Shown: piece by piece, positions 7,232-17,628 of the stretch | How the letters are laid out: each line of letters begins with the position of its first letter | How positions within the stretch are numbered: the stretch's first letter is position 1 | NCBI GenBank assembly: GCA_015478945.1 | Contig: JABUQX010078491.1 | Span: 1-25,000 of the forward strand | Direction: 5' to 3' | Length of the DNA: 25,000 bases | DNA from: Trachelipus rathkii | Taxonomy: Eukaryota; Arthropoda; Malacostraca; Isopoda; Trachelipodidae | Position numbers and translations under genes: made by a program | Notes under the pieces: model-generated | The model's database searches: none | What the model saw: the letters and a program-made list of their open reading frames with translations, nothing else | Told to the model about the DNA's origin: nothing

Positions 7232-9275
7232 TCCGGCAGAGCCCTATTCAAGGAGGATGTGTTAACACGTTCAGAAGCTCGCCAACTACGCAAAATTACG
7301 CATATAGCAACAGAAGGCAAGCCTTTTGAAGTGAGGAGGATTTAAATTCAGCAGGGAAAACAGAGATGGAAGAGAATCCACAGAACAGAGGTGGCAGGAA
7401 AGAAGAAAAGTACCATTCTAAAATGGTGAATGCATTTGAAGAAAACTCAATGCGCAAGACACAGCACCCCTTGTTGATACGCGGGCGTTGTAAAGGTGGT
7501 GGTACGCGAGTGACAAGTTTCCTGGAGCACCTGCCACTGCGTCTTATAGAAAAAAGAATAAAGACACAACATCACGCCGCAAAATAAGAGGGAGGGGTCA
7601 ATGATGAAGTGAAAATACGGAAGAGTTATAAGTCTTTTGCCTTTGACTCGACCCTACTCCAAAAAGCCGGTGAACCAGAGCCCCCCAGATATGAGAGAGC
7701 AGTACTCCATACAAGGCGGATGAGACCTTGTATAGCTGGAGTAGCTGAAAAAGAGGAAAAAAAAGTCTCGCAGTCTAACAGAACTCCCAGTTTCTTTGAG
7801 GCACGCCCTAGGCAACCCTTGTGATTCTGAGGTTCCAGACATTTTTGTTTTCATGTTAAGGCAAGGATCTTATATTTGTCAACAGGAGAGACGAGAGGAA
7901 CCGTCGAAAGAGATAGGAAATTAGAAGGTGTTTTTAGAAGGAAATTGTAGAAGTTGAGTTTTTAAAGAATTAAATTTCAACAAGGGTTGGAGACACCCCA
8001 CCGAAATTTCTATCCAGATCTGGAGAATAGAATCGGAAAGATTAAGTAACGGAAGGCAATTCTAGAAGTAAAAGAGGAGCAGAATTGAAATGAGTGAAAG
8101 AATGAAGGGTCGAGTCATCGCCAAATGAGTGGATAGATTAGATGTGCAGGTTGAGAAGATCATTAATGAAAAGTAAGAATAAAGTAGAGATAAGACAGAC
8201 CTGAGGAACACCACAATGACAGAAAAAGAGAAAATCGTCCCGTCACAACAGCCGATATTGAGGGATTTGAGAGAAAACTAGACATAAAGTAAGCAAGAGA
8301 AGGAGAAAAGCCCCAAAGGAGGGAGCTGGCAGAGCAGACGCGTTTGCATACACGTGTCAAAATGCTTTGATATGTCAAGCGCCACCACGCAAGTCATCCC
8401 ATAGTTCCTAAATGCGGAAAACCATAAATCAGTAAGATTAGGAAGTATATCCCAGCAGACCTTGAACCGGCCGAAAGCCGTACTGCGATCGGAAAGAATT
8501 GAATGAGATTTCAGATGATTAAGAAATGAGAGTTGAGAAGCGTTTCAAAGATCTTAGACAGAATACAAGTGAGAGCTATAGGGCGATAGTTTGAAGGATC
8601 AGAGCGTCTACCTTTTTTAATAGGTTGGAACATGTGCGTGCTTCCAACACTGAAGGGAAAGTTTAGTATATTGAGACATAGAGAATATAGTTGAACGAGA
8701 GGAGGGACCAGCACGGAAGCACCACTCCCTTCAACTACGGGAGGAATGCCTCTGGCCACCCGCCTTTCTAATGTCATAGATTTCAGGAGCCCATGCACCC
8801 GAACAAATGTAATAACAGGCAAAGGCATAGACACCTGAGAGGAGAAGGGGAGGAAGAGAATGCCAGAATCGTCCGGCGTTGAGTTTGAGGAAATAGGAGG
8901 CCAAAGAGATGATTGGCCTTTCAGTTGGAGAATTAGCAACAGAACCATCAGAACGAATTAGAGAGGATGAGAAAGGCAGATTTACAGAAGTTGTTAGAAG
9001 ATGTTTTTTTGCAAGAGGCCAGAAAAATTTGTCAGCAGGAGAACCAAGGGTTAGCGCACTATCGTTTGATGAAAGCCCGCTTTGCTCGTCGAGATATCCT
9101 GCAACGATTTCTAGCTGAATGAAATTGCAAGAGTGATAGGAGAAACAGAGTTTTTCACCCCCGATACGCACTGTTCTCTAGCCTGAATGGCAGAGGAACA
9201 AGTACGATCGAAACATGATTATGAGGAGAGAAGATTTAGTCGAAGAAAGGAATGAACCTGTCATCCCATCAACGA
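7232..9275 (-). pseudogene. Reverse transcriptase and C-terminus of the LINE ORF2
   Basis: Minus-strand landmarks in order: the connector SPADKFFWPLAKKHL and LIRSDGSVANSPTE (about 8940-9080); IPPVVEGS and LVQLYSLCLN; IKKGRRSDPSNYRPIALTC and LSKIFETLLNSHF (about 8520-8620), the RT finger motif; CVVALDISK (about 8360-8395), with the first catalytic Asp; CGVPQVCLISTLF and LFLLFINDLL (8153-8200); and FGDD (8114-8125), the second catalytic site where FADD or YADD is usual. Then HPPCMEYCSLISGG (about 7700-7745) and TRVPPPLQRPRINKG (about 7475-7520) of the C-terminal segment. Reading frame changes at least six times. Non-LTR identity is firm; the clade (Jockey-like) is my impression. Confidence 0.88.
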
Positions 9276-10060
9276 TTATAGCTCCCACTTATCGACAGAA
9301 GCTGAAGCAGTCACCAGAGTCAAATCAGTCATTCCAATCATAGTTTGCGAGAAGCGACGCATGGCCCCCCAATCGGCCCGCATCAAAGTGCCCAGAAAAC
9401 GCGTGGGCAGGCATGGAGTGTTGGAGAGATATAAGGAATATAAGTTGTGGTCAGATTTACCCAATAGGAAGCGAAGATGGTGTATTATAAAGGCTTAGTG
9501 GTGAACATAGGCAAGTGGTTCAAAGAATGGGTTGCGACATCTAAATGTGTGTGGTTTCTTTAATTAGTTGCTCCAGATGAGAAATACTAAATGATTCGCT
9601 TCCTCCCCACCATAAATCAGCAGTATGAGCAGCACCCACCATTCAGTTGTTGTTGTACATTGAAATCGTCCTAAATATAGGACTCGGTATTTGATGAGAA
9701 GATATAACAGGTCTCGTGAGAAGTTATAAGATATTCAAAAAAAGGCGTGAAAATTGTTCTGTTAGGGAAACAGTAGCAGAAGCACAAGATTATTGTAGTT
9801 GAAGGAAGAGATTTTAAGTCACAGAACATCGAAGTTAGGAGATTCGAGATTTTCGAGACGTGTTACAGGATTGTTTAGGTTTGCATAGGAAATTATGAAA
9901 TAAGTTATAGTTGGATACATTAAACGAGTTAGATGATGAATTCTTAGCCATCTGTGTCTCAGACAAGAGCAAAAGGTTAGGTTTAGTTAGAGTTAGAGTT
10001 TAAGCCGCGGATGTTAGTAAAGTCTATAGAAAGCCCGCGCCTGCGCAAATCTGCATCACA
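9276..10060 (-). pseudogene. Endonuclease domain of the LINE ORF2
   Basis: The endonuclease nicks target DNA to prime reverse transcription. Minus-strand landmarks: RRGLSIDFTNIRGLNSN (about 9985-10040), the N-terminal strand with the N-x-R-G core; LLLLSETQM (9949-9975), the strand with the catalytic Glu; a segment around 9640-9665 in the position of the GDFN motif but damaged; and GKSDHNL (9441-9461), whose S-D-H at 9447-9455 is the catalytic C-terminal SDH of AP-like endonucleases. Between NSN and LLLLSETQ some 20 residues appear missing. Stops and frame changes occur throughout, so no intact enzyme is encoded. ADWGAMRRF just after the SDH is a conserved post-endonuclease segment in this LINE type. 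Confidence 0.75.
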
Positions 10061-10703
10061 CACGCACACACAACCACACCAAAACCAAAACAACAAACAA
10101 AGACAAACAGACAAAAAAAAACAGGTTAAAACTATTCACACACTAAAGAATCGTAAATGTTAAAACGATAAAACCGTATTTATAATAAATATGTAAAATA
10201 TGAAAAATTTTGATAGTTTAAAACACTCACGCACTCGTACACCCTCACAAATTTCCGAAAAAAAAATTACAATTATTCAACATAAAACTGGTTATGTATA
10301 AATTAAAATAATAATTACCTAAAAACGTAGGTGCTGTACTAAAAACCCGTTTAAAATAAACAAAAAAATAGAAACACTAAAAACTTAAGTTAAAAAAGAC
10401 TAAGAAAAAATATATACCCTAGTACTATCTACACTACGTATTACACAATCCTAAAAACTAACTATTGCTATCTAACATAACTAAAAGTTTCAAAATTAAA
10501 AATTAAAACGGATATCTTTTCTTTTAAAAGGATGATCAAACTCTTCAAATATTAAAACCATAATAGTTAAAAACAATTAAAACAGGAGAGCGTTCAATGT
10601 ACAAACACACTTAGTGGCAAAATAACTAAAACATTTCAAACACTACTCAAACCATCGGAGCTCCAGTTAAGCACAACCTATCATCACACAGTCTAAAACA
10701 CAA
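10061..10703 (-). other. A/C-rich 5' segment of the LINE insertion, no ORF1 seen
   Basis: The plus strand is strongly A/C-biased (CACACACGCACACACAACCACACC at its left side, shown here only in outline, then AAAACC/AAACAA words) and nearly lacks G. On the LINE's sense strand it is therefore T/G-rich. No frame longer than about 30 codons looks protein-like and no zinc-knuckle ORF1 is visible. It may be a decayed 5' UTR of the LINE or a separate repeat. Confidence 0.5.
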
Positions 10704-10714
10704 TCTATAGTGGT
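10704..10714. repeat. Right copy of the candidate target-site duplication of the LINE
   Basis: TCTATAGTGGT, pairing with 7073-7083 (9 of 11 identical). It marks the 5' side of the LINE on the minus strand; see the left copy. Confidence 0.5.
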
Positions 10715-11065
10715 CATATACTTATATATGGCAATAAATTTCATCAAATCATCGACACTTCCTTTTACACCCGCTGCAATTATCCATTTCTTCAGTACAT
10801 CATGTACTTTCTTCATATATACAGCCGGATTATCATCTGTTGAGGGTGTCATTGCTTTAAATTTTGACCGGTAGCCATTTTCCGTTAAGTCGTATCTGAC
10901 TAACAATGCTTTCTTTAAGACATCAAAATTCGACGAATATTCCAAAGTCATTTCGTTATAGACAGTAACTGCCTTTCCTGTAAGTAGAGATCCTAATAAG
11001 TGAGCATATCGTTCTCTGGGGATTTCGTTGGCAACAGCTTGCTTTTCAAACAATGCACGTTAGTC
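10704..11065 (-). pseudogene. gag: SCAN-like capsid of element B Gag, N-terminal part, interrupted
   Basis: The frame 10667-11053 reads FEKQAVANEIPRERYAHLLG, then SLLTGKAVTVYNEM, then DVLKKALLVRYDLTENGYRS and KKWIIAAGVKGSVDDLMKFI. FEK-A---EIPRERYA-LL--LLTGKA followed by D---LK-ALL-RY-LTE-GYR-KF is the characteristic pattern of SCAN-like Gag capsids in animal Ty3/gypsy elements; this fold makes the assembling shell. Similarity stops right after KYMTT at about 10711. The last dozen codons of the frame, down to 10667, are LINE-derived or unrelated, and the capsid resumes at 7083. The loss of frame upstream of 11053 hides the true start. Confidence 0.88.
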
Positions 11066-11350
11066 TTCCAATTGTGTTTTTTTCTTGACCTTCCTTCATC
11101 GAAGGAGTAACTTTAATCTTAGGGCCAACTGATTATATGCAGGAACAGTAGTAGTTGTGGGAGGAGGGCTGAAGGTCGCCATAAGTACCTCGTGCTGACG
11201 CTGTTTCTCATCAACATCCAGTCTCATTTGAAGCATTCTCTCTCTTCTGACTCTCTTGCGTCTTTCTCAGCTGCATCCCTTCTTCATCTGCCTCTTTCTC
11301 TTTTAGCCTATCTCTCTCAACCGCTCCTCTCTAAAAATATTCGCTGCTTC
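11066..11350 (-). pseudogene. gag: Gag N-terminus of element B, coiled-coil region
   Basis: The minus-strand frame reads as an Arg/Glu/Lys-rich segment (EKEADEEGMQLRKTQESQK and around, about 11225-11310), typical of the charged helix that precedes the SCAN-like capsid in this Gag type. It then passes to a Pro/Thr-rich TFSPPPTTTTVPAYNQ (about 11130-11180). Frameshifts near 11060, 11130 and 11200 break the link to the capsid. The initiation codon is not certain, so the right end is approximate. Confidence 0.5.
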
Positions 11351-11673
11351 TACAACTGCTGTTACTACTATTGCTGAGTTGAAATAATAAACAGTAATGT
11401 TTGTAACTGCTCCTACTCCTGCTAAATTGAAATAGCACACAGTCACGGATAATTTTCAAAATTCCAAAAATCGAGCTATCTTCCTCAAATAGCTCACACT
11501 TTAAACGACGATAAAAAAATATAACGCTTTGCAAATTTATGGATATATGTATAATATATATATATATTGTATACATATATACTATATAACTCTCTCCTGC
11601 CAAACACAATCACTTACTCCTCACAACTATAATAGTTAATATTATATATATATAGCCCACTGAATTTATTTAT

Positions 11674-11675
<2 letters not shown>
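11351..11675. repeat. Segment right of element B with a diverged 51-bp duplication
   Basis: AACTGCT(G/C)(T/C)... starts at 11354 and again at 11405; both copies continue through CT(A/C)... TTGAAATA and an ACAGT word, giving a diverged tandem pair with period 51. The rest is AT-rich with short TA runs at 11545-11590 and 11640-11655. The 92-codon minus-strand frame over it has no recognisable domain. Element B's 5' LTR would be expected near here but no boundary is visible. Confidence 0.5.
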
Positions 11676-11709
<34 letters not shown>

Positions 11710-11740
11710 TATATATAATATATATATATATATATAATAT

Positions 11741-11791
<51 letters not shown>
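11676..11791. repeat. (TA)n microsatellite
   Basis: About 115 bp of TA repeats with TTA and ATAAT interruptions, near the upstream end of element B. Confidence 0.97.
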
Positions 11792-11796
<5 letters not shown>

Positions 11797-12570
11797 AAAT
11801 CGTTCAAATTTGAAAATTGAACGGTAAAAAGGTTTAAGTTCTTGATTGTTACAAAGTCTTGCAGGTTACTTTTATTTTTTAACTTTTTATAATCAACCAA
11901 CTAATTTTCAGTAGATTCTGGAAAATAGAAAACGCTGGAAGGAAAGGTGTTTGATCTATTTAGAAGTTTGAGCTATGTATATATATACAGGATAAATATA
12001 TATACAGTGTATTAAATTCTTTTATGAATCTCTAATTGCATAAGTTTTCTTTTTTCTATTTTAAGAAATTGCTTAATTGGCGAAAGATTGGATTTAAAGT
12101 ACTTGTTAATTTGAAGATTACATGAATAGTTTATTAGAATTTGGCTCTATTTGAATTGCAGTGATAAGTTTAAATTTATATAATAATTAGAGATTGAAAG
12201 ATATACACAGAAACCGTTCACTAAAATTCATATTGACATAATTATCATAGGTATTTATATAATATATCATATTAGTAATTGTTTAGAGTTTGTTTAATGA
12301 GAATATGTAATTTATATAGTGTGCAATATTTTTATTAGATTTTTGCTGTAAGAATATTATTAGTATTATTTTATTATATTTTATATCACACATACATACA
12401 TACTATTAGATAATATAACTTTTTTAATTTCCATAATACCATTGTTACTATAACTTCATCACTATAACCATATTCATATGGTGAAATATAACTATTTTAT
12501 TCTTAATCATCAGCCTTAATATAATGTTTTAGGGAACTGAATCAAATCCATGAAGGTGTTTAAAAGATGA
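11792..12570. other. AT-rich sequence, no gene seen
   Basis: Very AT-rich DNA with scattered TATA runs (near 11975-12005). There is no open frame of note, no RNA gene and no recognisable element. Confidence 0.6.
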
Positions 12571-12634
12571 AGAATAGAAGAGAGTAGAGTAGGAGAGATA
12601 TGTAGAGAGAGAGAGAGTTAGAAGAGAGAGATGA

Positions 12635-12667
<33 letters not shown>

Positions 12668-12688
12668 GATGAATAGAGATAGAGAGAG
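12571..12688. repeat. GA-rich microsatellite
   Basis: AGAGAG runs with GATGAAGAG and TAGAGAGA interruptions, purine on the plus strand. A similar GA tract lies at 17629-17808. Confidence 0.95.
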
Positions 12689-13560
12689 TTATACTAAATT
12701 TACTATATTTTTGTTTTAATAATTTAAATTCTCTATTCCTAGATCTTTTTAATAATTAATTTACTACTTTATTTCTGTGATAAACTTAGGCAATTATTCA
12801 ATGAGAAGGAGGACATAAATATAAACCTTTAATTTATTCGAAGTTATTAATAATTAAGATAATTATGACGAGAATATACGATATTTTACCACTTAGCCCT
12901 TTAAATTTATATCTTAGTTGTCATACAATATAAATTTATGAGAAAAATAATGCTCTTAGTTTGTAGTTTATAAAATAAAATTTGATTATTTACTTAATAT
13001 AGAGAGAGAGGGGACGGCAGTATGGGGTAGGATAAGGACAGGCAAGGGGAAAATAGCAGGTAAGTTACACTTTTCGTCTCTACTCGTTATATAAATAAGA
13101 GGAAGGTACATTATAAGGGAACATTTAGAGAGCAAATTATTGATATTATGGGAAGCGGTGTAGATATAACTTTATTAAAAGAAACATGAACACAACGTGC
13201 AAATTGTTAAGAATAGATGCATTATAATATATATAATTTAATCAATTAAATAATATAGAATCGTGTACGGTGAGTAAGTTATATTAAATACATAAAATCA
13301 ATGATGGTGGTAATACACATGAATAATAATTTATATGCAGAAAATATTAATATATATAATTCTAAACAATTAATTTAATTAGATTCATTATCATCATCCA
13401 TTAGTAGATTAATGATATATCTTTTAATATATTTACTTATTACACTTTTTTTATATTTTCATTACTTTAATGTTTTTTGGATTTGTAAGTAATATTTTTG
13501 ATGGTTATTGTTGTCTCTATTCCTGTCACGTTACTATTTTGGAAAGCTCATTTTATACAC
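12689..13560. other. AT-rich sequence, no gene seen
   Basis: Mostly A and T, with one purine-rich island at 13003-13060 (AGAGAGAGAGGGGACGGCAG and following). No coding frame or repeat family is recognisable. Confidence 0.6.
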
Positions 13561-13599
13561 ATTTGTTTATTTTGAATGTATAAAATTTGTGGTATTCAC

Positions 13600-13720
13600 G
13601 CATAGCTCGAGAGAACTTCTGGGAGATGCGAGAGTTCTCACGGGACAACTCTTAAAACTAACTCCATCCCAGTGATTGGGACTTGTAAGCCTCTTTATCT
13701 TTTCAGTAAATATTGCGGTG
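13600..13720. other. Balanced-composition island with two hairpins
   Basis: Within AT-rich DNA this island holds GAGAACT (13611-13617) paired with AGTTCTC (13633-13639), and TCCCA (13667-13671) paired with TGGGA (13677-13681). It has no open frame. It could be a decayed LTR or promoter piece, or a foldback remnant; nothing decides between these. Confidence 0.35.
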
Positions 13721-15526
13721 ACACTCTTAATTGAACAGCTAATATGTTTATTTTAATTCCCTTTCTGAGAATTGCACCATTAGATATTTTTTGAGAAGAA
13801 GGTAGTGTGTTTGAATTGTTATAGATTCTTTCGTGTGTTGACTTCTCGTTCGTATAGAACTATTTATTAATAGAGACAACTATGTTAGAGTGGAAAAGAT
13901 TAAATTCACTTTGTTATATTGATTATGTTGTTATAAAATTTTTAAATTGTGTCTTTTTGGAATATGTCTTCACATACTCGTTTGTGCTATTTATTATATT
14001 GGATGGAGTGTAACGCTATTTACCAGTTATAAATTATAATTTACAATAGCACATTTGAGTCTTGCACTCCTAACAGAGAGATACAAGACTTGCCCTGAAA
14101 GGGGCTAATTGCTTTGGCTGACTCGCGACTGCTGTAACGCACTCTATGATGTGAGGGCTTTGACTTAACTTTGCTACATACACTCTTTATGCACACATAT
14201 TGTAACAATGTCGGGAATTAAACTCTATTGCAGATGACCTTGCAGCTATAATTACTCATACAAGATTTAGAAAATAACAGGTTATTATTCTGCTCATCGA
14301 CTTATTGGTAATCTCCTAAATCAAATAGATAAATTGAAGAGTGATGTGGAATTTGTTCAATATTTTTATTCCTTTATATATTAATTATAATTTAAAACTC
14401 TATTTTCATTCTAATGAATCATTAGGAATCAAAAATTTGTGGCCGGACACGGTAATCACGAGTAGCAACGAGGTGTGCGAGAAAGAGGTACTGCGTAACT
14501 CTTTCTAAGAATCATTATAGTTGCTTACCTACCTCAAATTCATTCTACATATACAAATTCGGATACGAATTTATGGTGATAACGGTTTTTGGCACTATTG
14601 TTTTTATAAATTAATATTATAATATGATATAATTAATATATATTATTATATATTTATTTAGTTATAATATATTTTAAATTTTTCTTATGAACTTAAATGT
14701 AATAAACAATGAATTAAATTAATCTATATATTAATGATAAAGGAATCTTCTTATATAAAATTAATAATTATTGTAAGTAGCACTACCTCACATTATTTTT
14801 TCACTTTGCATTAGAGCTTGTCTTAATGAATTATATACATTATGTTATACACACTGTTAAGTTACCTAGTCCTACATTGCAAAATTAATTAAATCCAATG
14901 TAACATAAATTAAATGTTATTGATATTTTTATTTTTATTGTTATTGAAATTCGTATCTATAAGTGTTTAATGATGATCCAAAATATAACTTCAAATTAAT
15001 AAAGAATCCATTTAGATTTCTCCTTTATTATTTGTTAATAAAATAATAAAATAATAAATTTACTAAAATCGTAAATTGCGATAAAACGAGATTTCGCATA
15101 TTAAATAAGGAATACAAATACTAATTACAGTACTAATATTATTTATTTATTTTATAATTAATATATTTAATATATACTATGCAATGATACCGAAGTTTGA
15201 ATACGTAAATTTTTAAAAAGTTATCCGAGTACTTTTTAATATAGAAATAAAAATACCTTTTACCTCAAATTAGGTGCTTTCAGCGCTAACAAATTAAGAT
15301 GAATGAGCTTTTTATGTTAATATATATAGCTATCATTATATACATTTTCTTTGCGCTTAGATTGGCTGAGAGTAATGTAAACATATAATATAATAAATTA
15401 AATATTGATTAATGTTGATATCATCTCAATTGATTTAGTAGTACGCGATAAGGTGTGAGAAGTGTTATAATTATAATATTTATTAATTCATTTTAACTGA
15501 TCCGCTTTTTCAAGTCAATAGCAGCA
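13721..15526. other. AT-rich sequence with small GC islands, no gene seen
   Basis: Two short islands stand out: 14050-14170, with a GCCC-TGAAAG-GGGC hairpin at about 14092-14105, and 14440-14505 (GTGGCCGGACACGG at its left end). Neither has a protein-like frame. The remainder is AT-rich spacer without recognisable features. Confidence 0.5.
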
Positions 15527-15950
15527 TTATATATATATATATATATATATATTAATTTAATTATATATATATATTATATATATATATTATATTAATTATT
15601 TATATTATATATATAATATTATAATATATATATTTATATATATATTATATATATTATTCATATATATTTAATTATATATATTATTATATTATAATATAAT
15701 ATATATTATTATATTTATATAAGTATATATTATATATATTATATATATTATAATAATATATATTAATATATATATATATATATTTATATTATAATGGGGC
15801 GCGTAGACAATTTTTTTTCTCACGGTTCCGGCTTAAATATATTATTTATTATATATTACATATTATTAATATAGATTTAATTTATAATATTTATATATAT
15901 ATTTAATTATATATATTTATTATAATATATTTAATATATAAATTTAGAAA
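15527..15950. repeat. Long TA/TTA-rich tract
   Basis: A degenerate TA microsatellite of over 400 bp, interrupted at about 15795-15835 by a small island containing ATGGGGCGCGTAGAC, a T8 run and ACGGTTCCGGC. The units mix TA, TTA and ATATTATA, which suggests an old or variable tract. Confidence 0.93.
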
Positions 15951-16119
15951 ATTTTTTAATGTTTGCATATTTATACTAATTTAAAAGAATTATTCATAAA
16001 AATAATTTCTAAATTAATTTGTAAGAAAATTTTATTATGTTATATTGTTTATAAATATATGTATCTTTATATATAAATAATATGTCTTATATATTCAAAT
16101 TAGACAATGAAAATAATAT

Positions 16120-16332
16120 TTGAAATATAATTTATATGCAAAAATGAGAATTTTTGATTTATTTTTTGTGCTTTATTTTCTCTCATCTGGTCAAGCGATA
16201 CATGCTATTCATGCAGTCAATATAATAGATATTACTGGAGCGGCTTCGCCAGCGCATCATAAAGTGACTTATATATTTATTAGATTTCAGCTACAAAGAA
16301 TTTTCATCGATACAGAAATTTATAAAAAATAA
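16120..16332 (+). CDS. Small open frame with a signal-peptide-like N-terminus, unrecognised
   Basis: A 70-codon frame begins MKYNLYAKMRIFDLFFVLYF; a second ATG (16144) would start MRIFDLFFVLYFLSSGQA, which has a basic start, a hydrophobic core of about ten residues and a small-residue end like a secretory signal peptide. It continues IHAIHAVNIIDITGAASP. GC content rises locally at 16215-16260, where GAGCGGCTTCGCCAGCGC encodes GAASPA. The surrounding DNA is extremely AT-rich, where hydrophobic Phe/Leu/Ile frames arise by chance. No splice sites or promoter support it, and I recognise no family. It is a candidate only. Confidence 0.2.
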   Translation: MKYNLYAKMRIFDLFFVLYFLSSGQAIHAIHAVNIIDITGAASPAHHKVTYIFIRFQLQRIFIDTEIYKK

Positions 16333-17164
16333 ATTATTATTCAAATTAAAAATAAAGAAGAAAATTAATTGAAAGAAAAATGTATTAATTAGTAATTATT
16401 TCGGTCATTATGTGACAAGATTTTAAAAATTTTCATCAATAAAACTTAAATTTTTCTCAGCAGTTTACAGTAGGGCAAGAGTTAATCAAAATTATATTGT
16501 TAAATATCTTGCATATATTTATTATTAAATAAGATTATTATTATTTAATATTAAGTTTATAATATAAGAATTTATCAAAATATTATTATTTTTTAATTTA
16601 TTTATCCTTATTTTTATAGGTGGGTTTTATATCAGAGCTGAAGGAGGATAGACATGATGAAGTTTGATTGAGTTTGATATATTCAGGTCCCGTCACTGAT
16701 TACGTCCGCCAGGTAGTACCGAGAATTACGAGCTCCGATTACTATCTTTTCCATCTTTTTTGTGGTTTACCTTATATTTGGTTATATCTTTTAGTTTAAA
16801 AAAATCGAATACTTCAATTAGGCAAATTTGAATTACTTTATCCTCTTCACTTTACTATGAAGAGCTAGAGCTTATTTTCTTATTTCATTCTGTTATTCTT
16901 ATTACTCATAAAATGATCTTAATTTTATCATACACAGATATTTGGCAACATTATTTTAACAATTTTATTTAATCTTTATATTTCAAGGAGTTATCGATTT
17001 ATTTTTTATTTATTTTTTTTATAATTTTCAAAGATAAAAATGATTCAATTTACTTACTTTACTGATTTCCCTGTAGTATAGTATTATGTGCTGTATATTA
17101 TTTAGTTTTTTGTTATATGATATTGCTTTATCTCATTATAGGGAGTTATATAATATACTAGTAA
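16333..17164. other. AT-rich sequence with one interrupted open stretch
   Basis: After a TTTTTATAG acceptor-like site at about 16612-16620, a frame runs from 16621 to about 16797 with a single TGA (16666-16668), reading VGFISELKEDRHDEV before the stop and then SGPVTDYVRQVVPRITSSDY. CCAG/GTAGTA at about 16711-16718 resembles a splice donor. It matches no family I can name and may be chance. The rest holds nothing recognisable. Confidence 0.3.
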
Positions 17165-17276
17165 CCATATAATTTAATATTATATAATTTATTTATTATA
17201 TATATATATATTAATATTTATATTAATTAATTAATTATATATATATTATAGTATAATAATATATATATTATATAAT
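17165..17276. repeat. (TA)n-rich tract
   Basis: About 110 bp of TA and TTAA repeats. Confidence 0.93.
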
Positions 17277-17628
17277 TTACCTGAGTAGAGCTAGTATATA
17301 AGAGGAATTGAGTGAAAATAAAGGTGATTGGGTAAGGTCAGGGATTTTTATTTAAGACTAATTAAAATTTTGTAACAGGTTGGTGAACATGGCGTTGGAA
17401 GCTGTGGTTCTCACGTTTGACTTTCTTCCCTCATACCGGTAGGAAAGTTGCGATAAAGACTAAGATAAAGTTCAGATAGAGTAGTGGTCTCATACTCATT
17501 ATTAATTAGAATATATGTATTTAAGGATGAGAAAGTTTGACTGCCTGGTAGGGGTATTTAAAAATATTAAGGGTGAGTCAGTGAGAGTAGCAGAGAGTTG
17601 TATAAAATTACAATAAAAGGCTATTAGG
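17277..17628. other. Mixed sequence with a possible tiny first coding exon
   Basis: TTTTGTAACAG (about 17369-17379) resembles an acceptor. It is followed by GTTGGTGAACATGGCG, an ATG in good animal initiation context (17390), encoding MALEAVVLTFDFLPSYR. CCGGTAGGA overlaps the end of this frame as a donor-like site. The frame is too short to test by eye. The rest is purine-rich without features. Confidence 0.25.

Larger units (their letters stand above)
7084..10703 (-). mobile_element. LINE (non-LTR retrotransposon) inserted in element B gag
   Basis: The minus strand carries an AP-endonuclease (about 10060-9280) followed by a reverse transcriptase and C-terminal segment (about 9270-7230), the order of Jockey/I-like LINEs. 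The 3' end is a short G-rich tail (7217-7230) and a TA tract. The 5' part (10060-10703) is A/C-rich on the plus strand and holds no recognisable ORF1. The total of about 3.6 kb is short for a full-length element with ORF1, so a 5' truncation is possible. Frames are broken by many indels. The resemblance is to LINEs I associate with decapod crustaceans. Confidence 0.85.
5919..11350 (-). mobile_element. Element B: Ty3/gypsy-type element with SCAN-like Gag, split by a LINE
   Basis: On the minus strand the order is a charged coiled-coil Gag N-terminus (about 11180-11350), SCAN-like capsid (about 11065 down to 10704), interruption by a LINE, capsid remainder (7083-6892), CCHC knuckle (6763-6804), aspartic protease (6514-6522 for DTG) and an acidic linker (to 5919). 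No RT, RNase H or integrase follows; a G/C palindrome and TA repeat come next, so pol appears deleted. The frames of this element are less damaged than those of element A: within 6202-6891 the only lesion is one in-frame TAA. No LTRs were identified for certain. Confidence 0.85.

Noticed and set aside
8909..9118. 69-codon plus-strand frame opposite the LINE
   Set aside because: It lies antisense to the LINE connector and RT, which are recognisable on the minus strand.
16690..16760. Mariner-type transposase relic, from the words SSDYYLF
   Set aside because: Only about seven residues resemble the PSDYHLF motif; the preceding Pro-Asp-Leu-Ala and the catalytic spacing are absent.
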